Source: a virus. From it: a stretch of 43,263 bases of DNA. The notes beneath the pieces are model-generated. The model saw only the letters and a program-made list of their open reading frames with translations, searched no databases and was not told the DNA's origin. Made by a program: the position numbers and the translations under genes. Shown piece after piece: positions 1-7,261 of this stretch. How positions within the stretch are numbered: position 1 is the first letter of the stretch; each line of letters opens with the position of its first letter. The DNA lies in IMG/VR virus record IMGVR_UViG_3300006802_000177, positions 1-43,263 of that record. One strand, 5' to 3'.

Positions 1-116
1 GCTCCGACAAAATTCAAAAACGGACAAATACTTGTTTTATTAAAAGCCTTTAAATAAAAATTTAATTTCTTTTTTACGTTTTCTTGTCCGATTAATCCTT
101 TAAACATATCATTCAT
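1..116 (-). CDS. AAA+ ATPase, N-terminal fragment (RuvB-like or clamp-loader-like)
   Basis: The gene starts with ATG at 116 in a TAATG overlap with the upstream gene and runs off the window edge with no stop. The 38 visible residues include FKGLIGQENVKKKL and end at PFLNFVG. This resembles the start of RuvB and clamp-loader ATPases (F-x-G-Q-E-x-V-x-x-x-L, then a strand leading into the Walker A loop). The Walker A motif itself lies outside the window, so the choice between Holliday-junction motor, clamp loader and another AAA+ protein is open. Confidence 0.55.
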   Translation of the reverse strand, partial: MNDMFKGLIGQENVKKKLNFYLKAFNKTSICPFLNFVG

Positions 117-340
117 TATTCAAACCTTGTTATTGAGTATTTGATTTCAGGAGTAGTTTCCTTTGTTTGTTTATCTGTATGACAAGGAAGTTCTTCCGAA
201 TCCTCTTCGTCAAACTGGAAGCCGAGATTTTCCAGCCAACTTTTCTTGACTGGAACCATTCCCCATGCTCCGACATATTGCCCCAACTCCTCATAGGTGA
301 GCGAGTGATAGGCTAGTGGTCTACCTCGTTTTTCAATCAT
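116..340 (-). CDS. hypothetical protein (74 aa)
   Basis: Unrecognised small protein. It opens with a basic stretch (MIEKRGRPLAYHSLTYEEL), continues with GQYVGAWGMVPVKKSWLENLGF, and has an acidic second half. It is the first gene of a transcription unit: a likely promoter lies directly upstream, with the -10 box only 7 nt before this ATG. Its stop overlaps the ATG of the AAA+ gene, so the two are probably co-transcribed. Confidence 0.7.
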   Translation of the reverse strand: MIEKRGRPLAYHSLTYEELGQYVGAWGMVPVKKSWLENLGFQFDEEDSEELPCHTDKQTKETTPEIKYSITRFE

Positions 341-347
341 GGCGACA

Positions 348-376
348 ATTCAAAAAGAAAATCGTCCATGAGTCAA
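348..376 (-). promoter_or_regulatory. sigma70-like promoter, leaderless geometry
   Basis: On the minus strand TTGACT (371-376) is followed after 17 bp by TTGAAT (348-353), and the ATG at 340 begins 7 nt later. A T7A7 tract lies just upstream of the -35 box, as also seen before the promoter at 25841. The -10 box is weak (4 of 6 consensus bases). Confidence 0.5.
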
Positions 377-402
377 GATTTTTTTAAAAAAACTTCGATC
401 CC

Positions 403-441
403 AAAAAAACTAAAGCCGCCAACGCTTGCTGTTGACGGCTT
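403..441 (-). terminator. rho-independent terminator after the cupin gene
   Basis: Arms 413-423 and 431-441 pair over 11 bp with one G-U pair around a 7-nt loop. On the minus strand the hairpin is followed by TTTAG and then a run of seven T. It ends the transcript of the cupin gene at 488 and precedes the promoter at 348. Confidence 0.8.
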
Positions 442-487
442 CGAGAGCTACTTCCACTCATGGCGGATAAGGCTAAATTAAATTACA

Positions 488-850
488 CTATTCTAATTCA
501 TCTGAAATTCTATAAGAATCAGAGTCACGATGAAAGGTACTAGCTTCAATGAGCAAGACAGACCCATTGTGGGCAATAAGTTGATGCGGTTGCCCTTGAG
601 CAACCTCGAACTTCTCCCCAGTGTGTAAGATGACACTGTTTCTAATGCCACTTGTTGTATCTATTAAACGTAGGCATAGAGTGCCTTGTATGATATAAAA
701 AACTTCATGTTTTTTTAAATGAAAGTGCATTGAGGTATGCTTACCTTCACTAATAAAAAGTTCTTTTCCGCAATAATTTTCTTCTTCATTATTTGCGAAC
801 CATTTTTCGTGACCCCATCTTTTTTTAACATATTTGATTTCAGTTTGCAT
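488..850 (-). CDS. cupin-domain protein, sugar isomerase-like
   Basis: A 120-residue single-domain cupin. The first metal-binding motif is visible as H-F-H-L-K-K-H-E-V-F-Y-I-I-Q-G around residues 42-56, with a second motif near PHQLIA. The opening KRWGHEKWFANNEEENYCGKE and overall pattern resemble small mannose-6-phosphate isomerase type II-like cupins. It could act in sugar-nucleotide metabolism with the GDP-mannose dehydratase at 15906, but that link is inference. A strong terminator follows. Confidence 0.75.
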   Translation of the reverse strand: MQTEIKYVKKRWGHEKWFANNEEENYCGKELFISEGKHTSMHFHLKKHEVFYIIQGTLCLRLIDTTSGIRNSVILHTGEKFEVAQGQPHQLIAHNGSVLLIEASTFHRDSDSYRISDELE

Positions 851-853
851 AAT

Positions 854-1024
854 TTAAAATAATCCTAATGTCTTGCAGTTCCCTAAAATAATAAATGAAC
901 AAGTTATTATATGCAATAAAACCCATAGAGTTCTAAAAATTAACATATATTTATCGTAGGGCTCAGTCTTGTCATCGCTATACGAGCCTAACGCATACTG
1001 CCATATTTTGAAAAATTTATTCAT
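854..1024 (-). CDS. small membrane protein
   Basis: About 56 residues from ATG at 1024, which overlaps the upstream stop in ATGAATAA. A start at 1057 is possible but would overlap more. It contains FKIWQYALGSYSDDKTEPYDKYMLIFR followed (after a break) by one hydrophobic segment near LWVLLHIITCSFIILG, so a single membrane helix is likely. From memory, short proteins with the YALGSxSDDxTxPYDxY pattern recur in marine phages; function unknown. Confidence 0.65.
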   Translation of the reverse strand: MNKFFKIWQYALGSYSDDKTEPYDKYMLIFRTLWVLLHIITCSFIILGNCKTLGLF

Positions 1025-1274
1025 CCATAAAACTAAATTTTGTTTGATTTTCGTCATCGAACTCTTCAGAGGTTTCTTCCTCTAGATTTTTGGGCCTCAT
1101 TACTGGTACACTCAAAAAGTTTTTTTGCGCGATTCTAATAATAAACCTCATCAAAGCAAAACTATATATTTTATTTAATTGAACTTCATTATTATTTGGG
1201 TCAACAATAGTAAATGTTTTATTTTCTTGATCCCAAGAGAAGCAAGCGTTTTTTAGTTCTTTAGTTATTTTCAT
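1017..1274 (-). CDS. hypothetical protein (85 aa)
   Basis: Unrecognised in function. The N-terminal half alternates like a small beta structure (CFSWDQENKTFTIVDP), followed by a helix FALMRFIIRIAQK and an acidic tail. It lies in the thyX gene string, 7 bp downstream of thyX, and overlaps the following membrane gene by 8 bp. Confidence 0.65.
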   Translation of the reverse strand: MKITKELKNACFSWDQENKTFTIVDPNNNEVQLNKIYSFALMRFIIRIAQKNFLSVPVMRPKNLEEETSEEFDDENQTKFSFMDE

Positions 1275-1281
1275 GTTTTAA

Positions 1282-1917
1282 TTACAGATTAAATGCTTCT
1301 AATGTATATTTGAAAGGATTACCCTTTATTTCTTTAATTAAGTCAAGCATATTCTGAGCAATGTCCCTTGTTTCTTTTTGTGTGTCAGGTTTTAATCTCA
1401 AATCCCAAAGATGAATAAACGCCAATAAGGAACCAGTCCAAATAAATTGAGTCTCAAGACACAATGGTAATATTATTCTAGCTTGCTCTTTCGCTACCCC
1501 TGCTTCGCAAAGCTCTTTGTAGAGTGATTTAGACAATTCAACATGGTTTTCCATTTTAGAAAGTAAATCTGGCCTATCTACAAACCCATCGCTTCCCTGT
1601 TTAGAAGATTGAGACTGTTTTCTTAACTGCTTGGTTTTGTAATATTTATCACTAAAATCTACATACCTCCCACTAATACTATTGGCAGACAAGCCAACCT
1701 GATGTTTAAATAATTGCCTTTCAACGAAAATACTACATTCAATCCTAAATTGAAGTTGTGGATGCCTAAAAGGAGCAACGTGCTTATGATCTACAAGAAA
1801 CTTAATTAAATTAGCATCTTTTCCGTCGAAAACTTCCTTTTCTTTTCCGTAGCTTACTCTCGCTGCATTAACAACCATAAGGTCGTCCCCAAAATGATTT
1901 ATAAGTTCAACTTTCAT
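1282..1917 (-). CDS. thyX: flavin-dependent thymidylate synthase
   Basis: Makes dTMP from dUMP using methylenetetrahydrofolate, FAD and NADPH. The 211-residue length fits the family. Diagnostic parts are H-V-A-P-F-R-H-P near residue 47 and the signature region RQLFKHQVGLSANSISGRY around residues 67-85, with RQ, S and GRY in place. The usual RHR core reads KHQ. The C-terminal part contains EQARIILPL. With dUTPase and dNMP kinase in this window it forms a phage dTTP supply route. Confidence 0.9.
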   Translation of the reverse strand: MKVELINHFGDDLMVVNAARVSYGKEKEVFDGKDANLIKFLVDHKHVAPFRHPQLQFRIECSIFVERQLFKHQVGLSANSISGRYVDFSDKYYKTKQLRKQSQSSKQGSDGFVDRPDLLSKMENHVELSKSLYKELCEAGVAKEQARIILPLCLETQFIWTGSLLAFIHLWDLRLKPDTQKETRDIAQNMLDLIKEIKGNPFKYTLEAFNL

Positions 1918-2692
1918 ATATTAATTTGTAAGTTTCTTTTGTTTTTTTTCCGCAAGTGTTATTTTTAAGTCTATTGATCGTCGGCAAACTCAATGGGCAA
2001 ATTTGACTTAACATTTTAAGGGAATTTGCTTGCCATTTTTCCTGAGTTTTAATATTAATTAATGTGCATTTTATTGCGTTAGGAGGTAATTTGCCTTCCC
2101 AAGTAGCAAGCTTTTGTAAGCGAGAATCAACATCTTTCGTTAGCCCTTTATTCCACCTCGGAACAGACAGGCAGTTTTTCATTCTTTTCTTTTTATGTTC
2201 TTCTGATTCTTTTTTGCCAAACATGGGGTTTTTTGCCCCTTTTTTTGACTCTGACATTTTTTTTCTTTGCTCTCTGGTTCTTTTTTTACCAGTATTTGAC
2301 TTTTTAATCTTGTCAATATGTTCTTGAGTTAGTTTCTTGCCTCGTTTAGATTTAGACATTTTCTTTTTAGCTTCATCTGTATGGCGATAACCTAATGGTC
2401 TATCAGCCATTCTGCAATTATTAAAACCAATCTTTCTATCGTAGCACTTAGTAAAATCTATCCAAAACTGCTCTCTAGAAATTAAATCTTCAACCGAACA
2501 TAACTCAATAATTTCTGAAATGAAATCATTGCATCCATATTTGTTATAAGCAGATTGTAAATGTGGGTTAATGTGATTTTGATTTTTTAATTGAGTAAAA
2601 TGTTTCTTTAATCTAGACTCTATATTAAAAGACGATCCTATATATATTTTACTATTAGAACAACATTTGATTTTATAAATTCCACTTTGCAT
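1907..2692 (-). CDS. GIY-YIG homing endonuclease with NUMOD3 motifs
   Basis: Starting at ATG 2692, the protein begins MQSGIYKIKCCSNSKIYIGSS, giving the GIY and YIG motifs, followed by R near residue 27 and E near residue 75 as in GIY-YIG nucleases. The middle has three lysine-rich DNA-binding repeats (KKMSKSKRGKK, KIKKSNTGKKRT, KKMSESKKGAK), typical of NUMOD3. It overlaps the thyX start by 11 bp. A free-standing homing endonuclease next to thyX probably spreads by cutting alleles that lack it; this is inferred from family behaviour. Confidence 0.9.
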   Translation of the reverse strand: MQSGIYKIKCCSNSKIYIGSSFNIESRLKKHFTQLKNQNHINPHLQSAYNKYGCNDFISEIIELCSVEDLISREQFWIDFTKCYDRKIGFNNCRMADRPLGYRHTDEAKKKMSKSKRGKKLTQEHIDKIKKSNTGKKRTREQRKKMSESKKGAKNPMFGKKESEEHKKKRMKNCLSVPRWNKGLTKDVDSRLQKLATWEGKLPPNAIKCTLINIKTQEKWQANSLKMLSQICPLSLPTINRLKNNTCGKKTKETYKLIYES

Positions 2693-2777
2693 TATAAAGT
2701 ATAAATACACATAAAAAATGAATATGAGAAGCAATATCAGTATCAACTAAAAAGTGTAGGCCAGATTTAATTCTACT

Positions 2778-3071
2778 TTATTCTTCATCACTTACTGCAT
2801 TTTCAATAGCTTGCATAACAAACTGATTAAAAGTAATATCTAATTTATGCGCTGCAATCATAATATCCAGTAACTCTTTTTCAGAAAGATCCAGTTCGAT
2901 TGTGGTCATCTCGACTGGCTTTTTTATTTCAATAGAACCATCTATATTGCCATTTACTTCGAGTTTTGTGCCTTCTTGCCATCCAAGATTTTTTAGAATT
3001 GAATATGGTATCTCTATAAATAAATCACCATTATCCATTTCTATTATTTTTGTAGTAGTTGATGTGTTCAT
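2778..3071 (-). CDS. AbrB/MazE-like plus ribbon-helix-helix DNA-binding protein
   Basis: The first ~45 residues match a SpoVT/AbrB swapped-hairpin pattern (GDLFIEIPYSILKNLGW, EGTKLEV, GSIEIKK). After a short linker, ELDLSEKELLDIMIAAHKL and FNQFVMQAIENAV look like a ribbon-helix-helix fold. Both folds bind DNA as dimers. A regulator role is likely; no toxin partner is seen next to it. The stop overlaps nothing downstream, and the start overlaps the upstream stop. Confidence 0.65.
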   Translation of the reverse strand: MNTSTTTKIIEMDNGDLFIEIPYSILKNLGWQEGTKLEVNGNIDGSIEIKKPVEMTTIELDLSEKELLDIMIAAHKLDITFNQFVMQAIENAVSDEE

Positions 3072-3544
3072 TATTTTTTTGTAAATAGAACTTTGAACTC
3101 GTCATCTTTTGAGAACTTAAAGATGTCGTCCCCATCTGGGGATATTAAGTAATTATTTCTAAATAAAAATGTATCAAATTTCTCTATGCCGTCCCATTTA
3201 TCAATTAAATCTGGATGGTTGGCGTGGATTATCGGAAGACAATAGCTTGGAGCTTTTTTTGCAGCTCTCCTTGCTATTATATTTGAACCACTCTTGTTCG
3301 TATTTGGTTCTTCTGTATTCGTATCTAAATGTTTTTTATTTAAAAACAAAAAATAATCCTCTGGAGTAATTTTCATTAATTCAAAACCATCTTCCTTTTT
3401 AACAATCAAACCATCCATATTTGACTGTTTGGGATTCGTATTTTGAATCGAAGCAGTTATTTCGGAAGTATTTTTATCGTTTACAAAAGAAACGAGACAG
3501 ATGACAAATAAAATAGAAACAAGTGTCCTGGTCAAAACGCTCAT
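3071..3544 (-). CDS. predicted secreted or membrane-anchored protein
   Basis: Unrecognised, 157 residues. It begins with a hydrophobic segment (LVSILFVICLVSFV) after two basic residues, fitting an uncleaved anchor or signal peptide. The mature part has a low-complexity N and T region and a K/A/R-rich stretch (IIARRAAKKAPSYC). It sits beside another exported protein gene (3558), so the two may act together in the envelope. Confidence 0.6.
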   Translation of the reverse strand: MSVLTRTLVSILFVICLVSFVNDKNTSEITASIQNTNPKQSNMDGLIVKKEDGFELMKITPEDYFLFLNKKHLDTNTEEPNTNKSGSNIIARRAAKKAPSYCLPIIHANHPDLIDKWDGIEKFDTFLFRNNYLISPDGDDIFKFSKDDEFKVLFTKK

Positions 3545-3557
3545 ATATATACCTTAA

Positions 3558-4160
3558 TTAAAAAATAGTATATAAAATTGGATTGGGATACTCTCTGATA
3601 CTACAGTATGTAAGATACCCTTTCTCTGGTTGAGGCTCAACAACTAGCCATTTGTCATCCACGCATACTAAACATACCATGTGATTACTATTGCCATCTG
3701 AAGCTGGAACTCCACCAAATTCTTTCTCATTTGTTACAATAGCTGCACCTACCGCAATCGCAGCGTTTGCATTACCTTTGATAACAGTTGCACCTAATAA
3801 AGATTTATAAAGCAAGGCAAAGTGATTACACTCATACGAACCAAGCTGGTATGAGGTATTAAAAAATACCATTTTAATATAAATATCATTAAACTTGTCG
3901 AACGTGTCTTTTGTGATGGAAACGTATGTTTTGTCCAAAGGTAGCGTTCTTATTGAATAAGAATCAAAGTTTTCCGCCATCTGTTTTGAGCTAATTTTAC
4001 TAGCGTACTCAGGCTTCGGGAAATCATCAAATGAGTCCGATTGATGGTACTCTTTATTTGCTATAAGCAGTAGCACGGATATTGTAAATATTATTACAAG
4101 TCCAGTAAAGATGCTGCTAAGTTTCATTTTTGCCAGTTTTTCTGTCATTTTATTATTCAT
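3558..4160 (-). CDS. membrane-anchored transglutaminase/papain-like protein
   Basis: A 200-residue protein with one N-terminal helix (IFTGLVIIFTISVLLLIA). The soluble part holds YECNHFALLYK, then NHMVCLVCV and KWLVVEPQ. A Cys-His-Glu order with EPQ at the end is the pattern of transglutaminase-like cysteine-protease folds, including phage proteins with C-x-x-F-A and EPQ motifs. The topology suggests the catalytic part faces the periplasm. Substrate unknown; a peptidoglycan role is speculation. Confidence 0.5.
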   Translation of the reverse strand: MNNKMTEKLAKMKLSSIFTGLVIIFTISVLLLIANKEYHQSDSFDDFPKPEYASKISSKQMAENFDSYSIRTLPLDKTYVSITKDTFDKFNDIYIKMVFFNTSYQLGSYECNHFALLYKSLLGATVIKGNANAAIAVGAAIVTNEKEFGGVPASDGNSNHMVCLVCVDDKWLVVEPQPEKGYLTYCSIREYPNPILYTIF

Positions 4161-4165
4161 AATTT

Positions 4166-4429
4166 TTAAAAGGGTTTGAGGTGAGGTTTAAGGATAGAGA
4201 AGGCTTGAAGTATATTTGACTCCTCCTTAGTAGCTTTTCGGACTAAAAAGTTTTGGTCTTCCCATGTATCATTATCATATACATTTAACGTAGAATTGTC
4301 AAGTTTAAAAAACTGAGTTTCTGTTAAATTTTTTCTTGATATATTTAAAATAGTATCAGCAGTTATTGATCTCGCAGTATCTTCTGATATTTCAACAAAC
4401 TCTTTACGATTTATTTCAATTGTTTTCAT
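4166..4429 (-). CDS. small phage protein, paralog of the frameshifted gene at 9922
   Basis: 87 residues, unknown function. The C-terminal FLVRKATKEESNILQAF matches SWIRKATEEESTLYNSV of the gene at 9922-10226, and the N-terminal VEISEDTARSITADTIL aligns with VHITKEQQRDIALKVVE there. The pair is therefore one family with two copies in this genome. It overlaps the start side of the secreted-protein transcript by 14 bp. Confidence 0.65.
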   Translation of the reverse strand: MKTIEINRKEFVEISEDTARSITADTILNISRKNLTETQFFKLDNSTLNVYDNDTWEDQNFLVRKATKEESNILQAFSILKPHLKPF

Positions 4430-5372
4430 ATACTGGGTTGATTATGCAGGTTGATTGTGATTGAGCGGATGAATCGCTCGACCTTAAAATAAAAAATGAT
4501 CTACCAGATTGAATAATTGGATCAACTTGTTGATCGCTTTCATCGAGCCAAGTGTTTCCATTATTATAATATATTTTATAAAATGACACTCCGTCCTCTG
4601 ACCATATAGCTATTTTATCTGCGTCAATGATATTTGGACTTTTTACAATATCAAACTGATTCACTAGCTCGCTCAAGCGAACATCTACTGGGAAGGGATT
4701 TGGTAGAACCCATTTCTCGTCCTTATTTGGAATCGATAGCTTAGCAGATAGATTTGCATTACCAGACTGAGAAAAGGAAAAGGTTTCTAAATTAGACCTG
4801 ATATAAACAAAGCCCTCATCTGGGTAGATGAGGGTATCACCTTGGTCGTTCCTAGTCCCAGCAGTGTACCATTGACTATTTCTATATCTATAACTTTTCC
4901 ACCCAAATGTTGTCCAAATAACAACACTATCCATTGGATCTATCTGATCTTCTACCTCAAAAAATATATCCTTTAACCTAGTGGCTGGAATAATGGAAAC
5001 ATTGTCCGAATACTCAAAGTTATGATCTGAATCTGAAATAAAAACAGAATCTTCTGTATTTGAGGTGATTAAACTAAATGAGCCTTTTTTGTCGCCCTCC
5101 CTGGATATAAGAAAATAAGGTCGAGAATTGAAATCTCCAATCTCAAAACTTTCGTATTCTGGTTGCGGCAATGTGATCTCCAATCCATTGACGGCATCTA
5201 TGCTGCCATCATATTCAGAATCTTCATACATATTCCAAGATAGAAAATTTACACCATTTTTAATCTCGAAATTATGAAGGACAACTGGATTAGAAAAATC
5301 TTGCGCCCATCCCCCAAAGCACTCCGAGCAAACAAATAAAAATAACAATATATTTGACTTACTTACATTCAT
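4416..5372 (-). CDS. secreted protein resembling the TIGR02597 family
   Basis: 318 residues with a Sec signal peptide (ILLFLFVCSECFGGWA, cleavage probably before QDFSNP). The mature part has two similar halves: DSVVIWTTFGWKSYRY...WYTAGTRNDQGDTLIYPDEGFVYI (in pieces) and ADKIAIWSEDGVSFYKIYY...DPIIQSGRSFFILRS. This W-x-x-x-G, then P-x-x-G-F-x-I/R pattern recalls TIGR02597 proteins, which I associate with Verrucomicrobiota. Assignment is from memory of the pattern. It starts in an ATGA overlap. Confidence 0.5.
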   Translation of the reverse strand: MNVSKSNILLFLFVCSECFGGWAQDFSNPVVLHNFEIKNGVNFLSWNMYEDSEYDGSIDAVNGLEITLPQPEYESFEIGDFNSRPYFLISREGDKKGSFSLITSNTEDSVFISDSDHNFEYSDNVSIIPATRLKDIFFEVEDQIDPMDSVVIWTTFGWKSYRYRNSQWYTAGTRNDQGDTLIYPDEGFVYIRSNLETFSFSQSGNANLSAKLSIPNKDEKWVLPNPFPVDVRLSELVNQFDIVKSPNIIDADKIAIWSEDGVSFYKIYYNNGNTWLDESDQQVDPIIQSGRSFFILRSSDSSAQSQSTCIINPVYENN

Positions 5373-5653
5373 AATTTTGACTTATCGTATTTTTCGTAAA
5401 ATGTAATATCACCATTTTCTTTCAGCTTTTTCTTTTCGTATGGCTTTGCGACCCTTCTGTAAAACTCTTGACTTGCACATGACAAAGCGCCAGTAACATC
5501 GTTTATACTCTGATACGATAATCCATTATTGTCAAGATAGTTTTCTAGTAATTTATGAATTGCGTAATTTAATTCACCGCAGTTTGAAATTTTTACGGCT
5601 TTAAATTTTATAGTATCGATATGTTTTTTTGTCTCTTGATTAATATAAGGCAT
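5369..5653 (-). CDS. hypothetical protein (94 aa)
   Basis: Unrecognised helical protein. It contains ELNYAIHKLLENYLDNNGLSY and a VTGALSCASQEFYRRVAKPYE segment. The pattern of a helical DGxxYxxINDVxGAL unit resembles small phage proteins of unknown role that occur in early gene clusters. ATGA overlap with the secreted-protein gene downstream. Confidence 0.6.
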   Translation of the reverse strand: MPYINQETKKHIDTIKFKAVKISNCGELNYAIHKLLENYLDNNGLSYQSINDVTGALSCASQEFYRRVAKPYEKKKLKENGDITFYEKYDKSKL

Positions 5654-5665
5654 AATTATCTTTTT

Positions 5666-5860
5666 TTATTTTTTTGTTAAAGTCAATGTGTACCCATCTT
5701 TTGTTAGCTTGACATCCGTTTTGTATCCGTATCTATATATCTCATACATATCAAACTGATTGTTTATGTGGATATAATATTTGCCATTTTCTCGAACAAT
5801 TTTTTCATAAATATTTGATGGGAGATTGTCAACTGAGTTAAAAAATAATTGATATTTCAA
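5666..5860 (-). CDS. hypothetical protein (64 aa)
   Basis: Short, rich in Tyr, Asn and Lys, predicted mostly beta (YYIHINNQF, DVKLTKDGYTLTLTKK). No family recognised. It lies in a tightly spaced minus-strand string of small genes. Confidence 0.5.
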   Translation of the reverse strand: MKYQLFFNSVDNLPSNIYEKIVRENGKYYIHINNQFDMYEIYRYGYKTDVKLTKDGYTLTLTKK

Positions 5861-5869
5861 TTTTTAAAA

Positions 5870-6232
5870 TTAATCTGGTTTAGACCAATATTTACACACT
5901 CCATAAGGCTTGGCTGCAAATGTATTGATATTTCCACCTCTTAATCCACAATGGGATTCAAAATTAGATTTTAGATAAAATTTACAAGTTCCGCAACACT
6001 TTTCATATATTTTGTATTCTTGCATTTCTTTAAAGGCTTTATCTTTAATTTTTTTTCGCTCGTAGTAATCTTTGGTTTGCTTTTCTAGTTCAGCTTCTTT
6101 TGTTAAAATTTTTATAGGGCAAGGTTCTCCCTTTAAGATTTCAAACCATTCATCAATATCTTTAATGTCTGGCATTTTTAATACTGGACAATTATTTTTC
6201 TTTTCCGAGACGCAGCCTTGACATTTATTCAT
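5870..6232 (-). CDS. cysteine-rich putative zinc-binding protein
   Basis: The start at 6232 (MNKCQGC) is preferred because it overlaps the upstream stop in ATGAATAA, the same arrangement as at 1024. There are two cysteine groups: C-x2-C...C near the N-terminus, and CCGTCKFY...HCGLRGG...GVCKYW near the C-terminus. The latter resembles small CxxC phage/bacterial zinc domains. Function unknown. Confidence 0.6.
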   Translation of the reverse strand: MNKCQGCVSEKKNNCPVLKMPDIKDIDEWFEILKGEPCPIKILTKEAELEKQTKDYYERKKIKDKAFKEMQEYKIYEKCCGTCKFYLKSNFESHCGLRGGNINTFAAKPYGVCKYWSKPD

Positions 6233-6431
6233 CTTTATCATCCATGTAATTGCTTGAATAAGGGTCGCCCTCTTTCCAAACTGCACCAAATGGGTCTAAT
6301 TCAATGCTAATCTGCATAAACTTACTATACAGCGGAGATAAAAAAGCAAAACAATCAAATCTCAGAAACCAACTTGTGAAATCTCCAAGATAATAAAATA
6401 TGTATGAAAAAAAGATTTTAATGTGTTTCAT
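6225..6431 (-). CDS. small membrane-associated protein
   Basis: 68 residues with an aromatic N-terminal segment (IFFSYIFYYLGDFTSWFLRFDCFAF, shown here in part) that could be one membrane helix. The C-terminal half is soluble and ends YMDDKDE. It starts in an ATGA overlap with the zinc-finger gene upstream. No family recognised. Confidence 0.5.
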   Translation of the reverse strand: MKHIKIFFSYIFYYLGDFTSWFLRFDCFAFLSPLYSKFMQISIELDPFGAVWKEGDPYSSNYMDDKDE

Positions 6432-6706
6432 TGCTTATCCTTAAATAATTCGTAACTTTCCCACTCAATAAGCCCGTGTGGATGATCATTACAACCTCCG
6501 CACCCGCCTTCCTTGCCGTTGCAGATGTCGCACTTCTTTGAATGTCTTTGCTTTTTTGTTGAATGAATCACCCCATGACCAGCACACATTGTACACTGCC
6601 TAGATGATTCATGTCCACAGAAGTAATCAATCTCTCCAAAGCCATTGCATGAAGGGCAAACTAGAACCCCACTATTTTCGATTATGCTCTTTATCGTATT
6701 AGTCAT
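6428..6706 (-). CDS. DnaJ-type zinc-finger protein
   Basis: 92 residues with repeated C-x-x-C-x-G-x-G motifs: CPSCNGFGE, CTMCAGHGV, CDICNGKEGG and CGGCNDHPHG. These match the four-motif zinc region of DnaJ without the J domain. Such stand-alone fingers in phages are usually of unknown function. It is first in its unit, with a promoter and palindrome upstream at 6737-6769. Confidence 0.7.
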   Translation of the reverse strand: MTNTIKSIIENSGVLVCPSCNGFGEIDYFCGHESSRQCTMCAGHGVIHSTKKQRHSKKCDICNGKEGGCGGCNDHPHGLIEWESYELFKDKQ

Positions 6707-6736
6707 TCGTGTGTCTCATCTTAATGGTGGTTATCC

Positions 6737-6769
6737 ATTCTATACCAAACATCCAGCTTGTCTAGACAA
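6737..6769 (-). promoter_or_regulatory. promoter overlapping a perfect palindrome
   Basis: Minus-strand TAGACA (6759-6764), 16 bp spacer, TAGAAT (6737-6742). The perfect 12-bp palindrome TTGTCTAGACAA (6758-6769) covers the -35 box, so a dimeric repressor could block RNA polymerase there. It would drive the zinc-finger gene at 6428. Confidence 0.45.
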
Positions 6770-6771
6770 TA

Positions 6772-6897
6772 TTAAATTGTTTTATTATTCATTGCAACCC
6801 TTGCGTTGTAGATGATATTGAATATAGAGGTTATAGTTTCTTCGCTCATGTCTTGTGAAAAAACAGAATCAATGTAATCTTTTGTTTCTTGTTTCAT
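6772..6897 (-). CDS. hypothetical protein (41 aa)
   Basis: Short ORF starting directly after the stop of the gene at 6898. The translation MKQETKDYIDSVFSQDMSEE... is acidic and helical, with no membrane segment. Tight placement (start 1 nt after the upstream stop) and filling of the gap up to the palindrome at 6758 support it as real. Confidence 0.5.
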   Translation of the reverse strand: MKQETKDYIDSVFSQDMSEETITSIFNIIYNARVAMNNKTI

Positions 6898-7260
6898 TTA
6901 TATTCTTCTCCCTCTTCTGTCTATTTCATACCCACCTTTGATGCTATTAAGACAATCAATAAACATATTGCACAGGTGAGCAGGGTTGTTCTTTTCATCA
7001 GGGATAATCAACTCTAGACCTCTAGTATAATATTTATACCAGTTGCATTTAATTTCATATTGAGGACATTCAAAATTATATTGATCTAAATAATCTTCAT
7101 GATCGCCCCAATAGTAAGATCTCATTACAAACATATCAGTCTTATAGCAGGTTCCTGCGTTATGAATGGGCGCTTGGAACTTTTCTTGTTGTTCGTTCCA
7201 TTCTTTTGTTTCGATCTCGTAACCTAATTGGGCGAGAAATGCCTCCATGACTTCTTCCAT
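6898..7260 (-). CDS. hypothetical protein (about 120 aa)
   Basis: The start at 7260 (MEEVMEAFLAQLGYEIE) follows the upstream stop by 1 nt. A longer version from 7314 would overlap the previous gene by 53 bp. Contains many aromatic residues (RSYYWGDHEDYLDQYNFE, IKCNWYKYYTRGLE). No family recognised. Confidence 0.55.
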   Translation of the reverse strand: MEEVMEAFLAQLGYEIETKEWNEQQEKFQAPIHNAGTCYKTDMFVMRSYYWGDHEDYLDQYNFECPQYEIKCNWYKYYTRGLELIIPDEKNNPAHLCNMFIDCLNSIKGGYEIDRRGRRI

Positions 7261-7261
7261 T

